NCBI RefSeq assembly: GCF_001519055.1
Contig: NZ_KQ954296.1
Span: 62,001 to 126,000 of the forward strand
Direction: 5' to 3'
From: Novosphingobium sp. Fuku2-ISO-50
Lineage (GTDB): Bacteria; Pseudomonadota; Alphaproteobacteria; Sphingomonadales; Sphingomonadaceae
Length of the DNA stretch: 64,000 nucleotides
Positions 18,768 through 26,316 of this stretch are shown one piece after another. The notes beneath the pieces were generated by a model, which saw only the letters and a list, made by a program, of their open reading frames with translations, made no database searches and was not told the DNA's origin. How positions within the stretch are numbered: position 1 is the stretch's first letter; each line of letters begins with the position of its first letter. The translations under genes were made by a program, and so were the position numbers.

Positions 18768-19138
18768 CAGAGCTCTCCCGCCGCAACGCGATCGTTGAGC
18801 TGGCGCAGCAGCGAGCGCACGTCCTCGTGGGCGGAACCGGCAAGAGGCGTCGTTTCATAGCGACCGAACAGACCGTCCGTCCGGGCGTCGGCCTTTGCAA
18901 CGGATTGCGGCACTGCGGACGCCGGATAAGGGCGCCCTGCCCCGGCGCTGCCCGCCCCTGAATGCGCCTCATCCCGATCAAGGCCCGCGACCGCCGTATC
19001 ACCCGAAATTCGCGGGTCACGGATCAGCGCCTCGAACAGCGGCCACAGCTCCATATCAGCGAAATTATCGCGAAATTCCTGATACCTGAACTTGTTCTGA
19101 CCCAACCGGCTCAGAAGATTTTCCGCATCCGACCGCAT
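18767..19138 (-). CDS. Small cellulose-operon protein, BcsR/BcsP-like
   Basis: A 123-residue protein, first gene of the bcs operon. The N-terminal 45 residues (LGQNKFRYQEF and ELWPLFEALI) resemble the BcsR/YhjR fold, in which an acidic/aromatic segment is followed by a WPLL motif. The middle is Ala/Gly/Pro-rich, and the C-terminus (LFGRYETTP to DVRSLLRQL) recalls BcsP of beta-proteobacterial operons. I chose ATG 19138, preceded by GAGGGG at 7 bases; ATG 19180 has no ribosome site. In E. coli, BcsR with BcsQ stabilises the synthase. The assignment rests on short similarity and position. Confidence 0.65.
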   Translation of the reverse strand: MRSDAENLLSRLGQNKFRYQEFRDNFADMELWPLFEALIRDPRISGDTAVAGLDRDEAHSGAGSAGAGRPYPASAVPQSVAKADARTDGLFGRYETTPLAGSAHEDVRSLLRQLNDRVAAGEL

Positions 19139-19256
19139 GGCGAGACCCCTCGTAAACTTACGTAAAAGCCTGCCTGTCATTAGTTAATATTTGGTTGGCC
19201 AATAAGGCCGATCTCAATCCTTTACCCCTAAAATATCAGGATTTTTCCCAAATAGG
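19139..19256 (-). promoter_or_regulatory. AT-rich leader/promoter region of the bcs operon
   Basis: This 118-bp gap between tetR and the first bcs gene is distinctly AT-rich compared with its surroundings. Both flanking genes run leftward, so it must hold the bcs promoter unless the operon reads through from tetR. On the minus strand it includes TTTTAGGGG (half of the palindrome seen at 51084-51101) and GGCC-TTATT-GGCC. I cannot place -35/-10 boxes with confidence and see no clear terminator for tetR. Confidence 0.4.
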
Positions 19257-19898
19257 TTAACCGCCGAGCGCGCGTCGGAGCATTGCGGCAAGGTTTGCGC
19301 GCAAGGGCCCGGTGCTGGCGGGTGAGGAATCGAACGCTTCCATCTCGGTCTCGATCGAAATTCCGGCCAGCAAACTGCCGACCAGAAACGCGGCATGCTC
19401 GGTCGGCAGGTCTGCCGGCAGCGACCCGATCGCCTGAGCCTTGCCGATGAGATCGGCGATACGTTCGCCAAAGCGGCGCTGAACGTCCTCGAACACCCCT
19501 GCCGGCCCCAACCGGTTGGCAATCACCGCGCCAAACAGCACGAAATAGGCGCGCACCGAGACATCGGACAACACGAGTTCGAAAAAGCGGTCGAACAGCA
19601 TCATGACCTGATCGAGCGGATCGTGAACGCCCGCGACTGCCGCATCGACCTGTTCGTGAACACAGGCTTCCGCGCGGCGGATCAGGGCTTCGACCAGGCC
19701 GTCCTTCGATCCATATTTGCGGCTGGCCAGGCCCCGGCTGAACCCGGCCCGTTCGCCGACGCGGTCCAGAGTCAGGGCCAGATAGCCCTCTGTCGCGACG
19801 ATCTCGGCCGCTGCCGACAGCAGCCGGTCGTCGGATTCGGCGCGGCGCTGCGCCTGCGTTCGGCGCAAGATCCGCGTGTCGGGTTCGGGCGCGTTCAT
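19257..19898 (-). CDS. TetR-family regulator
   Basis: A 213-residue TetR-type repressor. The DNA-binding part is near residues 20-65 (LLSAAAEIVATEGYLALTLDRVGERAGFSRGLASRKYGSKDGL) and the rest is a helical ligand-binding domain. I chose ATG 19898 because GGGGAG lies upstream; the longer in-frame reading would extend through the promoter of the divergent P450 gene. The head-to-head position with the P450-rubredoxin pair suggests it controls that operon. The inducer is unknown. Confidence 0.88.
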   Translation of the reverse strand: MNAPEPDTRILRRTQAQRRAESDDRLLSAAAEIVATEGYLALTLDRVGERAGFSRGLASRKYGSKDGLVEALIRRAEACVHEQVDAAVAGVHDPLDQVMMLFDRFFELVLSDVSVRAYFVLFGAVIANRLGPAGVFEDVQRRFGERIADLIGKAQAIGSLPADLPTEHAAFLVGSLLAGISIETEMEAFDSSPASTGPLRANLAAMLRRALGG

Positions 19899-20025
19899 GC
19901 TGCGGATACTCCCCTGTGAGCGGCGACCCCCGCTCCGGATTTTAGTTGTTGAACGTATACCAAATGCATCATATCCTGTCACGCGTAGAGGCAAATGCCC
20001 GAATCCATACCCGAGAGGATCGCCC

Positions 20026-21297
20026 ATGACACTGCCCAAGGATCTGTCCGAGACCATCATCGACCCCAAAGCCTATGCGAAGCGCGAAATTGCCGACGCC
20101 GCGTTTGCCGCGATCCGCGCCACGGCCCCGCTCGACAAGGCGCAGCCCGAAGGCTTTGACCCCTTTTGGGTGGTCAGCCGCCATGCCGATATCAAGGACA
20201 TCGAGCGCCAGCCAGACGTGTTTCACAACGGCGACAAGTCGACTTTCCTGTCCGACCGCGCGGGCGCCGAAATGACACAGGCGCTGACCGGCGGCGAAGC
20301 CAACCTCATCCGCAGTCTTGTCTCGGTCGACGGCAAGGAGCACAAGGATCTGCGCGGGGTCGTCTTTCCGCATGTCACCCCGCGCGCCATCAAGCCGATG
20401 GAAGACCAGATCCGGCTGATTGCGCGCGAATTCGTCGATCATATGCTGAGCTTTGACGGGACATGCGATTTTGCCGCCGATGTCGCGTTCCTCTATCCGC
20501 TGCGCGTGATCATGACCGTGCTCGGCGTGCCGCGCGAAGACGAACCGTTCATGCTCAAGCTCACGCAGGAACTGTTCAACAACGCCGATCCCGAGCTCAA
20601 TCGGTCACGCATGGAATTGAGCCGCGAAGAGATGCTCAAATCGCTGTGGGAGACCACGATGGAACTCGAAGCCTATTTCGCAAACGTCACCAAACGGTTT
20701 CGCGAAAACCCGACCGAGCATATCAACAGCCTGATCGCCAATGCGAAAATCGACGGCGAATACCTCAACCATCGGCAGATGATGGGCTATTACATCATCG
20801 CCGCGACCGCCGGGCACGATACCACCAGCAACACCACCAGCGGGGCAATGTGGGCGCTGGCCGAACGCCCGCACCTTTTGCGCGCGATGCAGGACAACCC
20901 CGATCGCATCAACGCCTTCGTCGAAGAGACGATCCGCTGGGAAACCCCGGTCAAGCATTTCATGCGCAGCGCAGTCGCCGACACGACGATCGGCGGGCAG
21001 CCCATCAAGGCGGGCGATTGGCTGATGCTGTCGTATCAATCGGGCAATCGCGACGAGGCGGTGTGGGACGATCCGTTCGAATTCCGCATCGACCGCGAAA
21101 CCAACCCCCAAATCGCGTTTGGCTATGGCGTTCACGTCTGCCTTGGCCAGCATCTGGCCCGAATGGAAATGCGCGTCCTGTGGGAAGAACTGTTCAAGCG
21201 GATCAAGTCGGTCGACATGAACGGCGAAGGCCAGCGCACGATTTCCAACTTCGTGTGCGGGCCCAAGCACGTCCCGATCCGCTTTGCCGCGCAATAA
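20026..21297 (+). CDS. Cytochrome P450, CYP108-like
   Basis: A 423-residue soluble bacterial P450. The I-helix AGHDTT is at 262-267, the ExxR pair at Glu301/Arg304, and the heme loop FGYGVHVCLGQ has Cys372. Stretches such as the MRSAVADTTIGGQPIKAGDWLMLSY region and the C-terminal GPKHVPIRF resemble P450terp (CYP108), which hydroxylates alpha-terpineol, and its Novosphingobium relatives. A rubredoxin gene follows 12 bases downstream and a TetR regulator lies head to head. Likely substrates are terpenes or other small hydrophobic compounds. No ferredoxin or reductase gene is nearby. Confidence 0.93.
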   Translation: MTLPKDLSETIIDPKAYAKREIADAAFAAIRATAPLDKAQPEGFDPFWVVSRHADIKDIERQPDVFHNGDKSTFLSDRAGAEMTQALTGGEANLIRSLVSVDGKEHKDLRGVVFPHVTPRAIKPMEDQIRLIAREFVDHMLSFDGTCDFAADVAFLYPLRVIMTVLGVPREDEPFMLKLTQELFNNADPELNRSRMELSREEMLKSLWETTMELEAYFANVTKRFRENPTEHINSLIANAKIDGEYLNHRQMMGYYIIAATAGHDTTSNTTSGAMWALAERPHLLRAMQDNPDRINAFVEETIRWETPVKHFMRSAVADTTIGGQPIKAGDWLMLSYQSGNRDEAVWDDPFEFRIDRETNPQIAFGYGVHVCLGQHLARMEMRVLWEELFKRIKSVDMNGEGQRTISNFVCGPKHVPIRFAAQ

Positions 21298-21309
21298 GGG
21301 AGGGTCGCC

Positions 21310-21471
21310 ATGCGCAAATGGCGCTGCCGCAATTGCGGGCTGATCTATGACGAGGAATGCGGCCTGCCCGACGAGGGCATCGCGCCGGGCACCCGCTTCG
21401 AGGATATTCCCGACGATTGGTACTGCCCCGATTGCGGGTCGGAAAAAGAGGATTTCGATCCGCTCGACTAG
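21310..21471 (+). CDS. Rubredoxin (53 residues)
   Basis: A complete small rubredoxin with the two iron-binding knuckles CRNCG (Cys6, Cys9) and CPDCG (Cys39, Cys42) and the acidic DDWYCPDCG loop with its aromatic Trp. It begins 12 bases after the P450 stop behind GGAGGG, so it is surely co-transcribed. Rubredoxins carry single electrons, classically to AlkB-type hydroxylases; linkage to a P450 is less usual and suggests it may be the P450's electron donor. Its TAG stop is formed by an inserted MITE: the T and A are target sequence and the G is the first base of the element. Confidence 0.95.
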   Translation: MRKWRCRNCGLIYDEECGLPDEGIAPGTRFEDIPDDWYCPDCGSEKEDFDPLD

Positions 21472-21734
21472 GCCGTAAACTCATGAACCACGCCATCGAG
21501 GCGGCAAAATGGCGAACATATCGGGCGGAAATGCGCGCCGCGAAGGCTGGTTGCCTTTGCAAGCGCATTTCTGTTCGAGATGGAAGCCATTTTGCCGTCC
21601 CTTCGGGATTTGACCCAAAAGGCCCATCGCAGCGTCGATCGGGCTTGAAATATCGACATATTCCTGCGCCCTCTCTCCTCGCGCTGGGCCTTTTGGCCTC
21701 AAACCTCGATGGCGTGGTTTATGAGTTTACGGCC
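21471..21734. mobile_element. 264-bp MITE with 31-bp terminal inverted repeats and TA duplication
   Basis: The ends 21471-21501 and 21704-21734 are inverted repeats of 31 bases with a single mismatch, beginning GGCCGTAAACTCAT. A TA dinucleotide flanks each side (21469-21470 and 21735-21736), the duplication expected of IS5/IS427-type or Tc-like movement. There is no transposase. The left half contains a second, nested hairpin (arms 21502-21513 and 21586-21597). It fills nearly the whole gap between the rubredoxin gene and the downstream terminator. Removing it restores a TAA stop for the rubredoxin. Confidence 0.85.
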
Positions 21735-21743
21735 TAAGGAAAA

Positions 21744-21767
21744 CGGGGTGGGCCATCGCCCACCCCG
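21744..21767. terminator. Intrinsic terminator between convergent genes
   Basis: A perfect 10-bp stem CGGGGTGGGC / GCCCACCCCG with a 4-base loop. On the minus strand it is followed by TTTT, so it ends the RcnB-like gene. It may also end the P450-rubredoxin transcript, from which the MITE now separates it. Confidence 0.85.
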
Positions 21768-21774
21768 CAAGTCT

Positions 21775-22314
21775 TTACAGGAAGCGTCCGTAGATCACCT
21801 GGATCACTTCGCCGCTGCGCGTGTCGATCAACACTGCGTCGGGGCCATAGCGAACCCATTCGTACCCGATCGGCGGCACGTCGAGCCCGAACAGCCAGTA
21901 ATCGAGCAACCAGTACTGCTGCCCCCAGTAATAGCGCGGCAGGATGTCCCCATAGCCCCAGCGATGATAGCGAAAGCCGCGCGGGGCGTGATAGGGCCCG
22001 ACGTGATAGCCGCGATCGGCGTTGAAGTTGTGATTATAGGCCTGTCGGTCGAATTGCTGCGGCCGCGCCTGCGCGCCTTGCGGCCGCTCGATCCGCTGAT
22101 AGCCCTGAGGGCCGCGTTCGGGCTCGGCCTGACGCGACGGACCCGCAGCATGGGCCCCGCCGCCCCGTGGAGCGCCGCCCGGACCGCCCCCCCGTGGAGC
22201 GCCGCCGCCTGGCCCCCCACCGCCATGTTCGTGCTGCGCCCAGGCGTCGGGCGCCATCACTGAAAGCCCGGCGCAAAGCGCCAAGGCGAGAAAACGTCGA
22301 TTTGTCAGGTTCAT
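21775..22314 (-). CDS. RcnB-like secreted protein
   Basis: A 179-residue exported protein. It has a signal peptide (cleavage near DAWA-QHE), a His/Gly/Pro/Arg-rich low-complexity middle (about 27-90), and a C-terminal domain with WGYGDILPRYYW, DYWLFGLDVPPIGYEWVRYGPDAVLIDTRSGEVIQVIYGRF. That last part is the RcnB-type periplasmic domain linked to nickel/cobalt homeostasis in E. coli; in sphingomonads the family is large and mostly uncharacterised. The His-rich region could bind metal. ATG 22314 follows AGGGAG. A five-copy 16-bp repeat lies just upstream. Confidence 0.8.
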   Translation of the reverse strand: MNLTNRRFLALALCAGLSVMAPDAWAQHEHGGGGPGGGAPRGGGPGGAPRGGGAHAAGPSRQAEPERGPQGYQRIERPQGAQARPQQFDRQAYNHNFNADRGYHVGPYHAPRGFRYHRWGYGDILPRYYWGQQYWLLDYWLFGLDVPPIGYEWVRYGPDAVLIDTRSGEVIQVIYGRFL

Positions 22315-22330
22315 GATTGCAGAACTCCCT

Positions 22331-22410
22331 GTAACACGATTTCGATGTAACACGATGTCAATGTAACACGATGTCGATGTGACACGATGTCGATGTGACA
22401 CGATGTCGAT
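22331..22410. repeat. Five tandem copies of a 16-bp repeat in the promoter region of the RcnB-like gene
   Basis: Units start at 22331, 22347, 22363, 22379 and 22395. The consensus is GTAACACGATGTCGAT with at most two changes per copy (GTAACA versus GTGACA, and one TTTCGAT). The array ends 17 bases upstream of the ATG-proximal side of the RcnB-like gene, so it occupies the expected promoter or leader. There are no spacers, so it is not a CRISPR array. Confidence 0.95.
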
Positions 22411-22442
22411 GCCGACACCCCCCGCTGTCGCCATGCGACGGA

Positions 22443-24830
22443 CTACCCCCCGGCGTGCCCGGCTTCGGCCGCAGCGATCGAACGGATCGTGCGGACAAAG
22501 CTGTCGGGATTGAGTGAAATCGAATCGATCCCCCGTTCCACCAGAAAAGCGGCGAAATCGGCGTGGTTGCTTGGCCCCTGACCGCAGATGCCGATCTTGA
22601 TCCCGGCACTGTGCGCCCGCGCGATCGCTTCGCCAATCATCCATTCGACCGCCGCGTCGCGTTCGTCGAACAAGCTGGCCAGAATGTCCGAATCGCGGTC
22701 CACGCCGAGCACCAGTTGCGTGAGGTCGTTGGACCCGATCGAAAACCCGTCAAACCGCCGCGCAAACTGGTCGGCCAGAATCACATTGGCCGGAATTTCG
22801 CACATCATGTAGATCTGCAAGCCCGCCTGCCCGCGCCGAAGGCCATTTTCGGCCATCGCCGCCAGCACCCTGTCGGCCTCTGCCGGGGTCCGGCAGAACG
22901 GCACCATGACAATGACATTGGCAAAGCCGAGTTCCTCGCGCACGCGTTTCAACGCGCGGCATTCGAGCGCAAAACCCGCGCGATAGCGATCGTCGTAATA
23001 ACGAGAGGCGCCACGAAACCCGAGCATCGGGTTTTCCTCGGTGGGTTCGAACGCCTCGCCGCCGATCAGGTGCGCATATTCATTGGTCTTGAAATCGCTC
23101 AGCCGCACGATCGCGGGATGGGGCCAGAACGGCGCCGCCAACCGGGCGATCCCGCGCGACAGCAAGTCGACGAAATAGTCCTCGCCCGAAGCATGCCCCC
23201 GGGTCAGCGCGGCGATTTTCCGCCGATCGACTTCGCTGACCTTTTCCGGGTGGATCAAGGCCATCGGATGGATCTTGATCAGATTGTTGACGATGAATTC
23301 CATCCGCGCGAGCCCGACCCCCCGGGCCGGGAGCCGCCACCAGCGAAACGCGGCGGCGGGCTCGGCGATATTGACCATCACCTGCGTGCGCGTTTCGGGC
23401 AGCGTGCCGACATCGACCTCTTCACGCTCGAAATCGATCAGACCGTCGTAAACGAGCCCGTCCTCGCCCCCGGCGCAAGACAGCGTGACCGCCTGCCCAT
23501 CATGCAGGAGCCGGGTCGCCTCGCCCGTGCCGACCACAGCGGGCACGCCGAGTTCGCGGCTGACGATCGCGGCATGGCTGGTACTGCCGCCATGGTCGGT
23601 GATGACCCCGGTGGCGCGCTTCATCGCCGGAACCCAGTCGGGATCGGTGTTGGTCGTCACCAGAATCGCGCCGTCGGGGAAACGGTCAATATCGGCAATG
23701 TCGCGGATCACGCAGGCCTTGCCCGAGGCAATCGCATCGCCGATCGCCGAGCCGGACAGGATCGCCGTTGGCGTGCCCTTGATACGATAAGTGGCAAAGC
23801 TGGTCTGGCTGTGCTGTGACTGCACGGTTTCGGGGCGCGCCTGAACGATATAGAGCAGACCGCTCTCACCGTCCTTGGCCCATTCGATGTCCATCGGACG
23901 CCCGTAATGCGCCTCGATGATCAGCGCCCAGCGGGCAAGCGCCAGAATTTCATCCTCGTTCAGCACAAAGGCATCGCGCTCGGCACGGCTGGTCACGGCC
24001 ATGCGCGTGCGCCGGCTGCCGCCGCGCGCATAGACCAGCTTGATCGCCTTGGCACCCAGCCGCCGTTCGATGATCGGCACCGCGCCGGGCTGATCGATCA
24101 GCGGCTTGAACACGAGATAGCTGTCGGGCTCGACTTCGCCCTGCACCACGGTTTCGCCAAGCCCCCAGGCGGCGCTGATCGTGATCGAGCGCGGAAAGCC
24201 GGTTTCGGTGTCGAGCGTGAACATGACCCCCGATCCGGCCAGATCGGAGCGCACCATCTGCTGAATGCCGATCGACAGCGCAACCGCGAAATGGTCATAG
24301 CCATGCGCATCGCGATAGGCGATCGCCCGGTCGGTAAACAGCGAGGCATAGCAGCGCAACGCCGCATCCAGCACAGCGCGGCGCCCGCGCACGTTGAGAA
24401 AGGTTTCCTGCTGCCCGGCAAAGCTGGCATCGGGCAGATCTTCGGCCGTGGCGCTGCTGCGTACGGCAACGGCAGGATCGGGAATGCCAAGGCGCGCCGA
24501 CAGCGCGGCATAGGCATCGGTGATCGCAGCCTCAAGATCGGCGGGCAAGTGCCCCTGCCGCACGAGATCGCGGATCGCCGCACCGGTGTCTGCCAGACTG
24601 GCCGTGCCACCATGATAGCGCTGCATCGCCGCGTCCATCGCCGGTTCGATGCCGTTGGCGGCAATGAAGGCGCGATAGGCGGCGGCGGTCGTGGCAAACC
24701 CGCCCGGCACGCGCACGCCCTTTGCGTCGAGTTCGCGAATCATTTCGCCAAGCGAGGCATTCTTGCCGCCGACTTTGGCAATATCGCCGATCCCGATCGC
24801 TTCGAACCACAGAACGAGAGGATCTGTCAT
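22443..24830 (-). CDS. ppsA: Phosphoenolpyruvate synthase
   Basis: A 795-residue PEP synthase (pyruvate, water dikinase) that makes PEP from pyruvate and ATP for gluconeogenesis. The N-terminal ATP-grasp domain begins GIGDIAKVGGKNASLGEM, the phospho-histidine loop is GGSTSHAAIVSRELGVPAVVG with His419, and the C-terminal PEP-binding barrel has the ICGQGPSNHADFAAFL segment with the catalytic Cys. Length is normal. ATG 24830 is preceded by GGGGAA. A strong hairpin lies 20 bases before the start, and no partner regulator is adjacent. Confidence 0.96.
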   Translation of the reverse strand: MTDPLVLWFEAIGIGDIAKVGGKNASLGEMIRELDAKGVRVPGGFATTAAAYRAFIAANGIEPAMDAAMQRYHGGTASLADTGAAIRDLVRQGHLPADLEAAITDAYAALSARLGIPDPAVAVRSSATAEDLPDASFAGQQETFLNVRGRRAVLDAALRCYASLFTDRAIAYRDAHGYDHFAVALSIGIQQMVRSDLAGSGVMFTLDTETGFPRSITISAAWGLGETVVQGEVEPDSYLVFKPLIDQPGAVPIIERRLGAKAIKLVYARGGSRRTRMAVTSRAERDAFVLNEDEILALARWALIIEAHYGRPMDIEWAKDGESGLLYIVQARPETVQSQHSQTSFATYRIKGTPTAILSGSAIGDAIASGKACVIRDIADIDRFPDGAILVTTNTDPDWVPAMKRATGVITDHGGSTSHAAIVSRELGVPAVVGTGEATRLLHDGQAVTLSCAGGEDGLVYDGLIDFEREEVDVGTLPETRTQVMVNIAEPAAAFRWWRLPARGVGLARMEFIVNNLIKIHPMALIHPEKVSEVDRRKIAALTRGHASGEDYFVDLLSRGIARLAAPFWPHPAIVRLSDFKTNEYAHLIGGEAFEPTEENPMLGFRGASRYYDDRYRAGFALECRALKRVREELGFANVIVMVPFCRTPAEADRVLAAMAENGLRRGQAGLQIYMMCEIPANVILADQFARRFDGFSIGSNDLTQLVLGVDRDSDILASLFDERDAAVEWMIGEAIARAHSAGIKIGICGQGPSNHADFAAFLVERGIDSISLNPDSFVRTIRSIAAAEAGHAGG

Positions 24831-24849
24831 CGCTGTTCCCCAGATTTCC

Positions 24850-24879
24850 GGCGGATCGCCTTTTTGCGCGCGATCCGCC
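24850..24879 (-). promoter_or_regulatory. Perfect 10-bp inverted repeat upstream of ppsA
   Basis: GGCGGATCGC at 24850-24859 pairs with GCGATCCGCC at 24870-24879 across a 10-base loop. It lies 20-49 bases before the ppsA ATG, so it is either an operator or a hairpin in the leader. On the minus strand the loop has an A-run, not a terminator-like U-tract after the stem. Confidence 0.5.
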
Positions 24880-25006
24880 GAACGGTTTGCCCTGCTTGGC
24901 CATGCCCAAGGCACAGCATAACAAGACCTTACCCCAATCTGGCACCAGTCGAAACGAATTGTCCTTGTCTTCGCTCAATCAGAGCGGTTTGACACCCCGC
25001 TGATCG

Positions 25007-26272
25007 CTATTGGCCTTTCCATTCCGTCAGCGTCTTGAAATAGGCCAGCGTTTCCTCGAGCGCGGCATCGCCCTGCGCAGAGCCTTCCTCGGGGAAGAAA
25101 CTGAGCTTGACGATCACCGTGTGCGTTGCCGGATGAACATAGATGAACTGCCCCTGCAACCCGAGCGCGGTATAGGCGCCGGTCTCGTCGAGCTTCCAGA
25201 TCTGAAAGCCATAGCCTGACCGCGCAAACGGGCTGGTTACCGCGGCAGGCGGCGGCGGCGCGCCCGGATCGGCATTGGGGATCATGGTCGTGGCCTGGCG
25301 CACCCAGTCGGCAGGAACGATCTGATGCCCATTGAAGCGCCCTTGATCGAGCATCATTTCGCCAAGGCGCGCAAAGTCGCGCAATGTCGCGTTATAGCCC
25401 ATGCCGTTCAGTTCGCGGCCCGCCCCGGGTGCGCCGTCGGCCAGCCAGAAGCCATAGGATTCCATGCCCATCGGCTGCCACAGATATTGCGCGGTGAAAT
25501 CCGCGAGCGGCTTTTTGGTCGCGCGTTCGAGCACCCAGCCGAGCACCGAGGTGTCGAGCGTCGAATAGTTGAAATGGCTGCCCGGCGCCCGTTTGCGCCC
25601 CAGACGCGGCGCCATATCGGCAAAGCGTTCCTTGTTGGACGCGATCGCATTGAGGAAAATCTGCGCCGCGATGCTCGGTTTGGCGCCGAAATCATAGCGT
25701 TCTTCGTAATCGACGCCCGATCGCATTTCCAGCAATTGGCGGATGGTCACCCCGTCATAGCCCGACCCTTTCAGCTCCGGAACATAAAGCACGGCGGGAT
25801 CGTCGATCGAATGGATCGCGCCTTGCCCAACCGCAATGCCGACGAGCATCGAGGTGATCGTCTTGGCCATCGAGAACGAGATGTAATGCGTGCCCGCGTC
25901 GGTATTGTTGCGATAGCTTTCGTGCAGAATCTTCCCGTCGCGCATGACCAGAAAGGCCGAAGTATAGGTGCGGTCTTCCCATTGATCCTCGGTCATCCGC
26001 TTGCCGCCGATCACCGCCTCGGGCAGCGCGGCGTCGGCATGGCCGAGCGGCGCCACCGGTCCCGAACGCGGCACCGGGCGGGTCTGGAACAATTGATCCA
26101 TGTTGTGGAAGGTCAACATGTTTTCCGGCGCTTCCAGCATGTGCTTGCGCGCCTCCAGCAAGGCCGGGGGGACGCTGCCGTCGGGCAGAACATGGCTGGG
26201 CGCGGTCTGCGCCGCGACGGGAAAGGCAAGTGCGAGCGAACAGGCCAGAGCTGTCTTGCGGAACAAAGTCAT
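25007..26272 (-). CDS. Beta-lactamase-family serine hydrolase (class C / esterase VIII-like)
   Basis: A 421-residue exported serine hydrolase with a signal peptide (ends PVAAQ). The nucleophile motif SxxK is Ser134-Met-Ala-Lys137, and a Tyr motif lies at YST (236-238) in GSHFNYSTLD. Such proteins include family VIII esterases, D-aminopeptidases and 6-aminohexanoate-dimer hydrolases rather than true antibiotic-resistance enzymes. ATG 26272 begins the signal peptide; a longer frame lacks one. It follows a TonB-dependent receptor on the same strand by 44 bases, suggesting uptake followed by hydrolysis of an ester or amide. Confidence 0.87.
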   Translation of the reverse strand: MTLFRKTALACSLALAFPVAAQTAPSHVLPDGSVPPALLEARKHMLEAPENMLTFHNMDQLFQTRPVPRSGPVAPLGHADAALPEAVIGGKRMTEDQWEDRTYTSAFLVMRDGKILHESYRNNTDAGTHYISFSMAKTITSMLVGIAVGQGAIHSIDDPAVLYVPELKGSGYDGVTIRQLLEMRSGVDYEERYDFGAKPSIAAQIFLNAIASNKERFADMAPRLGRKRAPGSHFNYSTLDTSVLGWVLERATKKPLADFTAQYLWQPMGMESYGFWLADGAPGAGRELNGMGYNATLRDFARLGEMMLDQGRFNGHQIVPADWVRQATTMIPNADPGAPPPPAAVTSPFARSGYGFQIWKLDETGAYTALGLQGQFIYVHPATHTVIVKLSFFPEEGSAQGDAALEETLAYFKTLTEWKGQ

Positions 26273-26316
26273 AAGTCTGGGCAACCTTGTACGAGTAAGG
26301 ATGTAACGGGCACAGT

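Noticed and set aside
21480..21737. Short open frames inside the MITE on both strands (84 and 63 codons)
   Set aside because: They arise from the inverted ends, have no ribosome sites and resemble no transposase.
22331..22410. Tandem array resembling a CRISPR
   Set aside because: The 16-bp units are adjacent with no unique spacers and no cas genes are near.
25007..26272. Antibiotic-resistance beta-lactamase
   Set aside because: The SxxK and Tyr motifs are shared with esterases and peptidases; there is no typical class C context such as AmpR.
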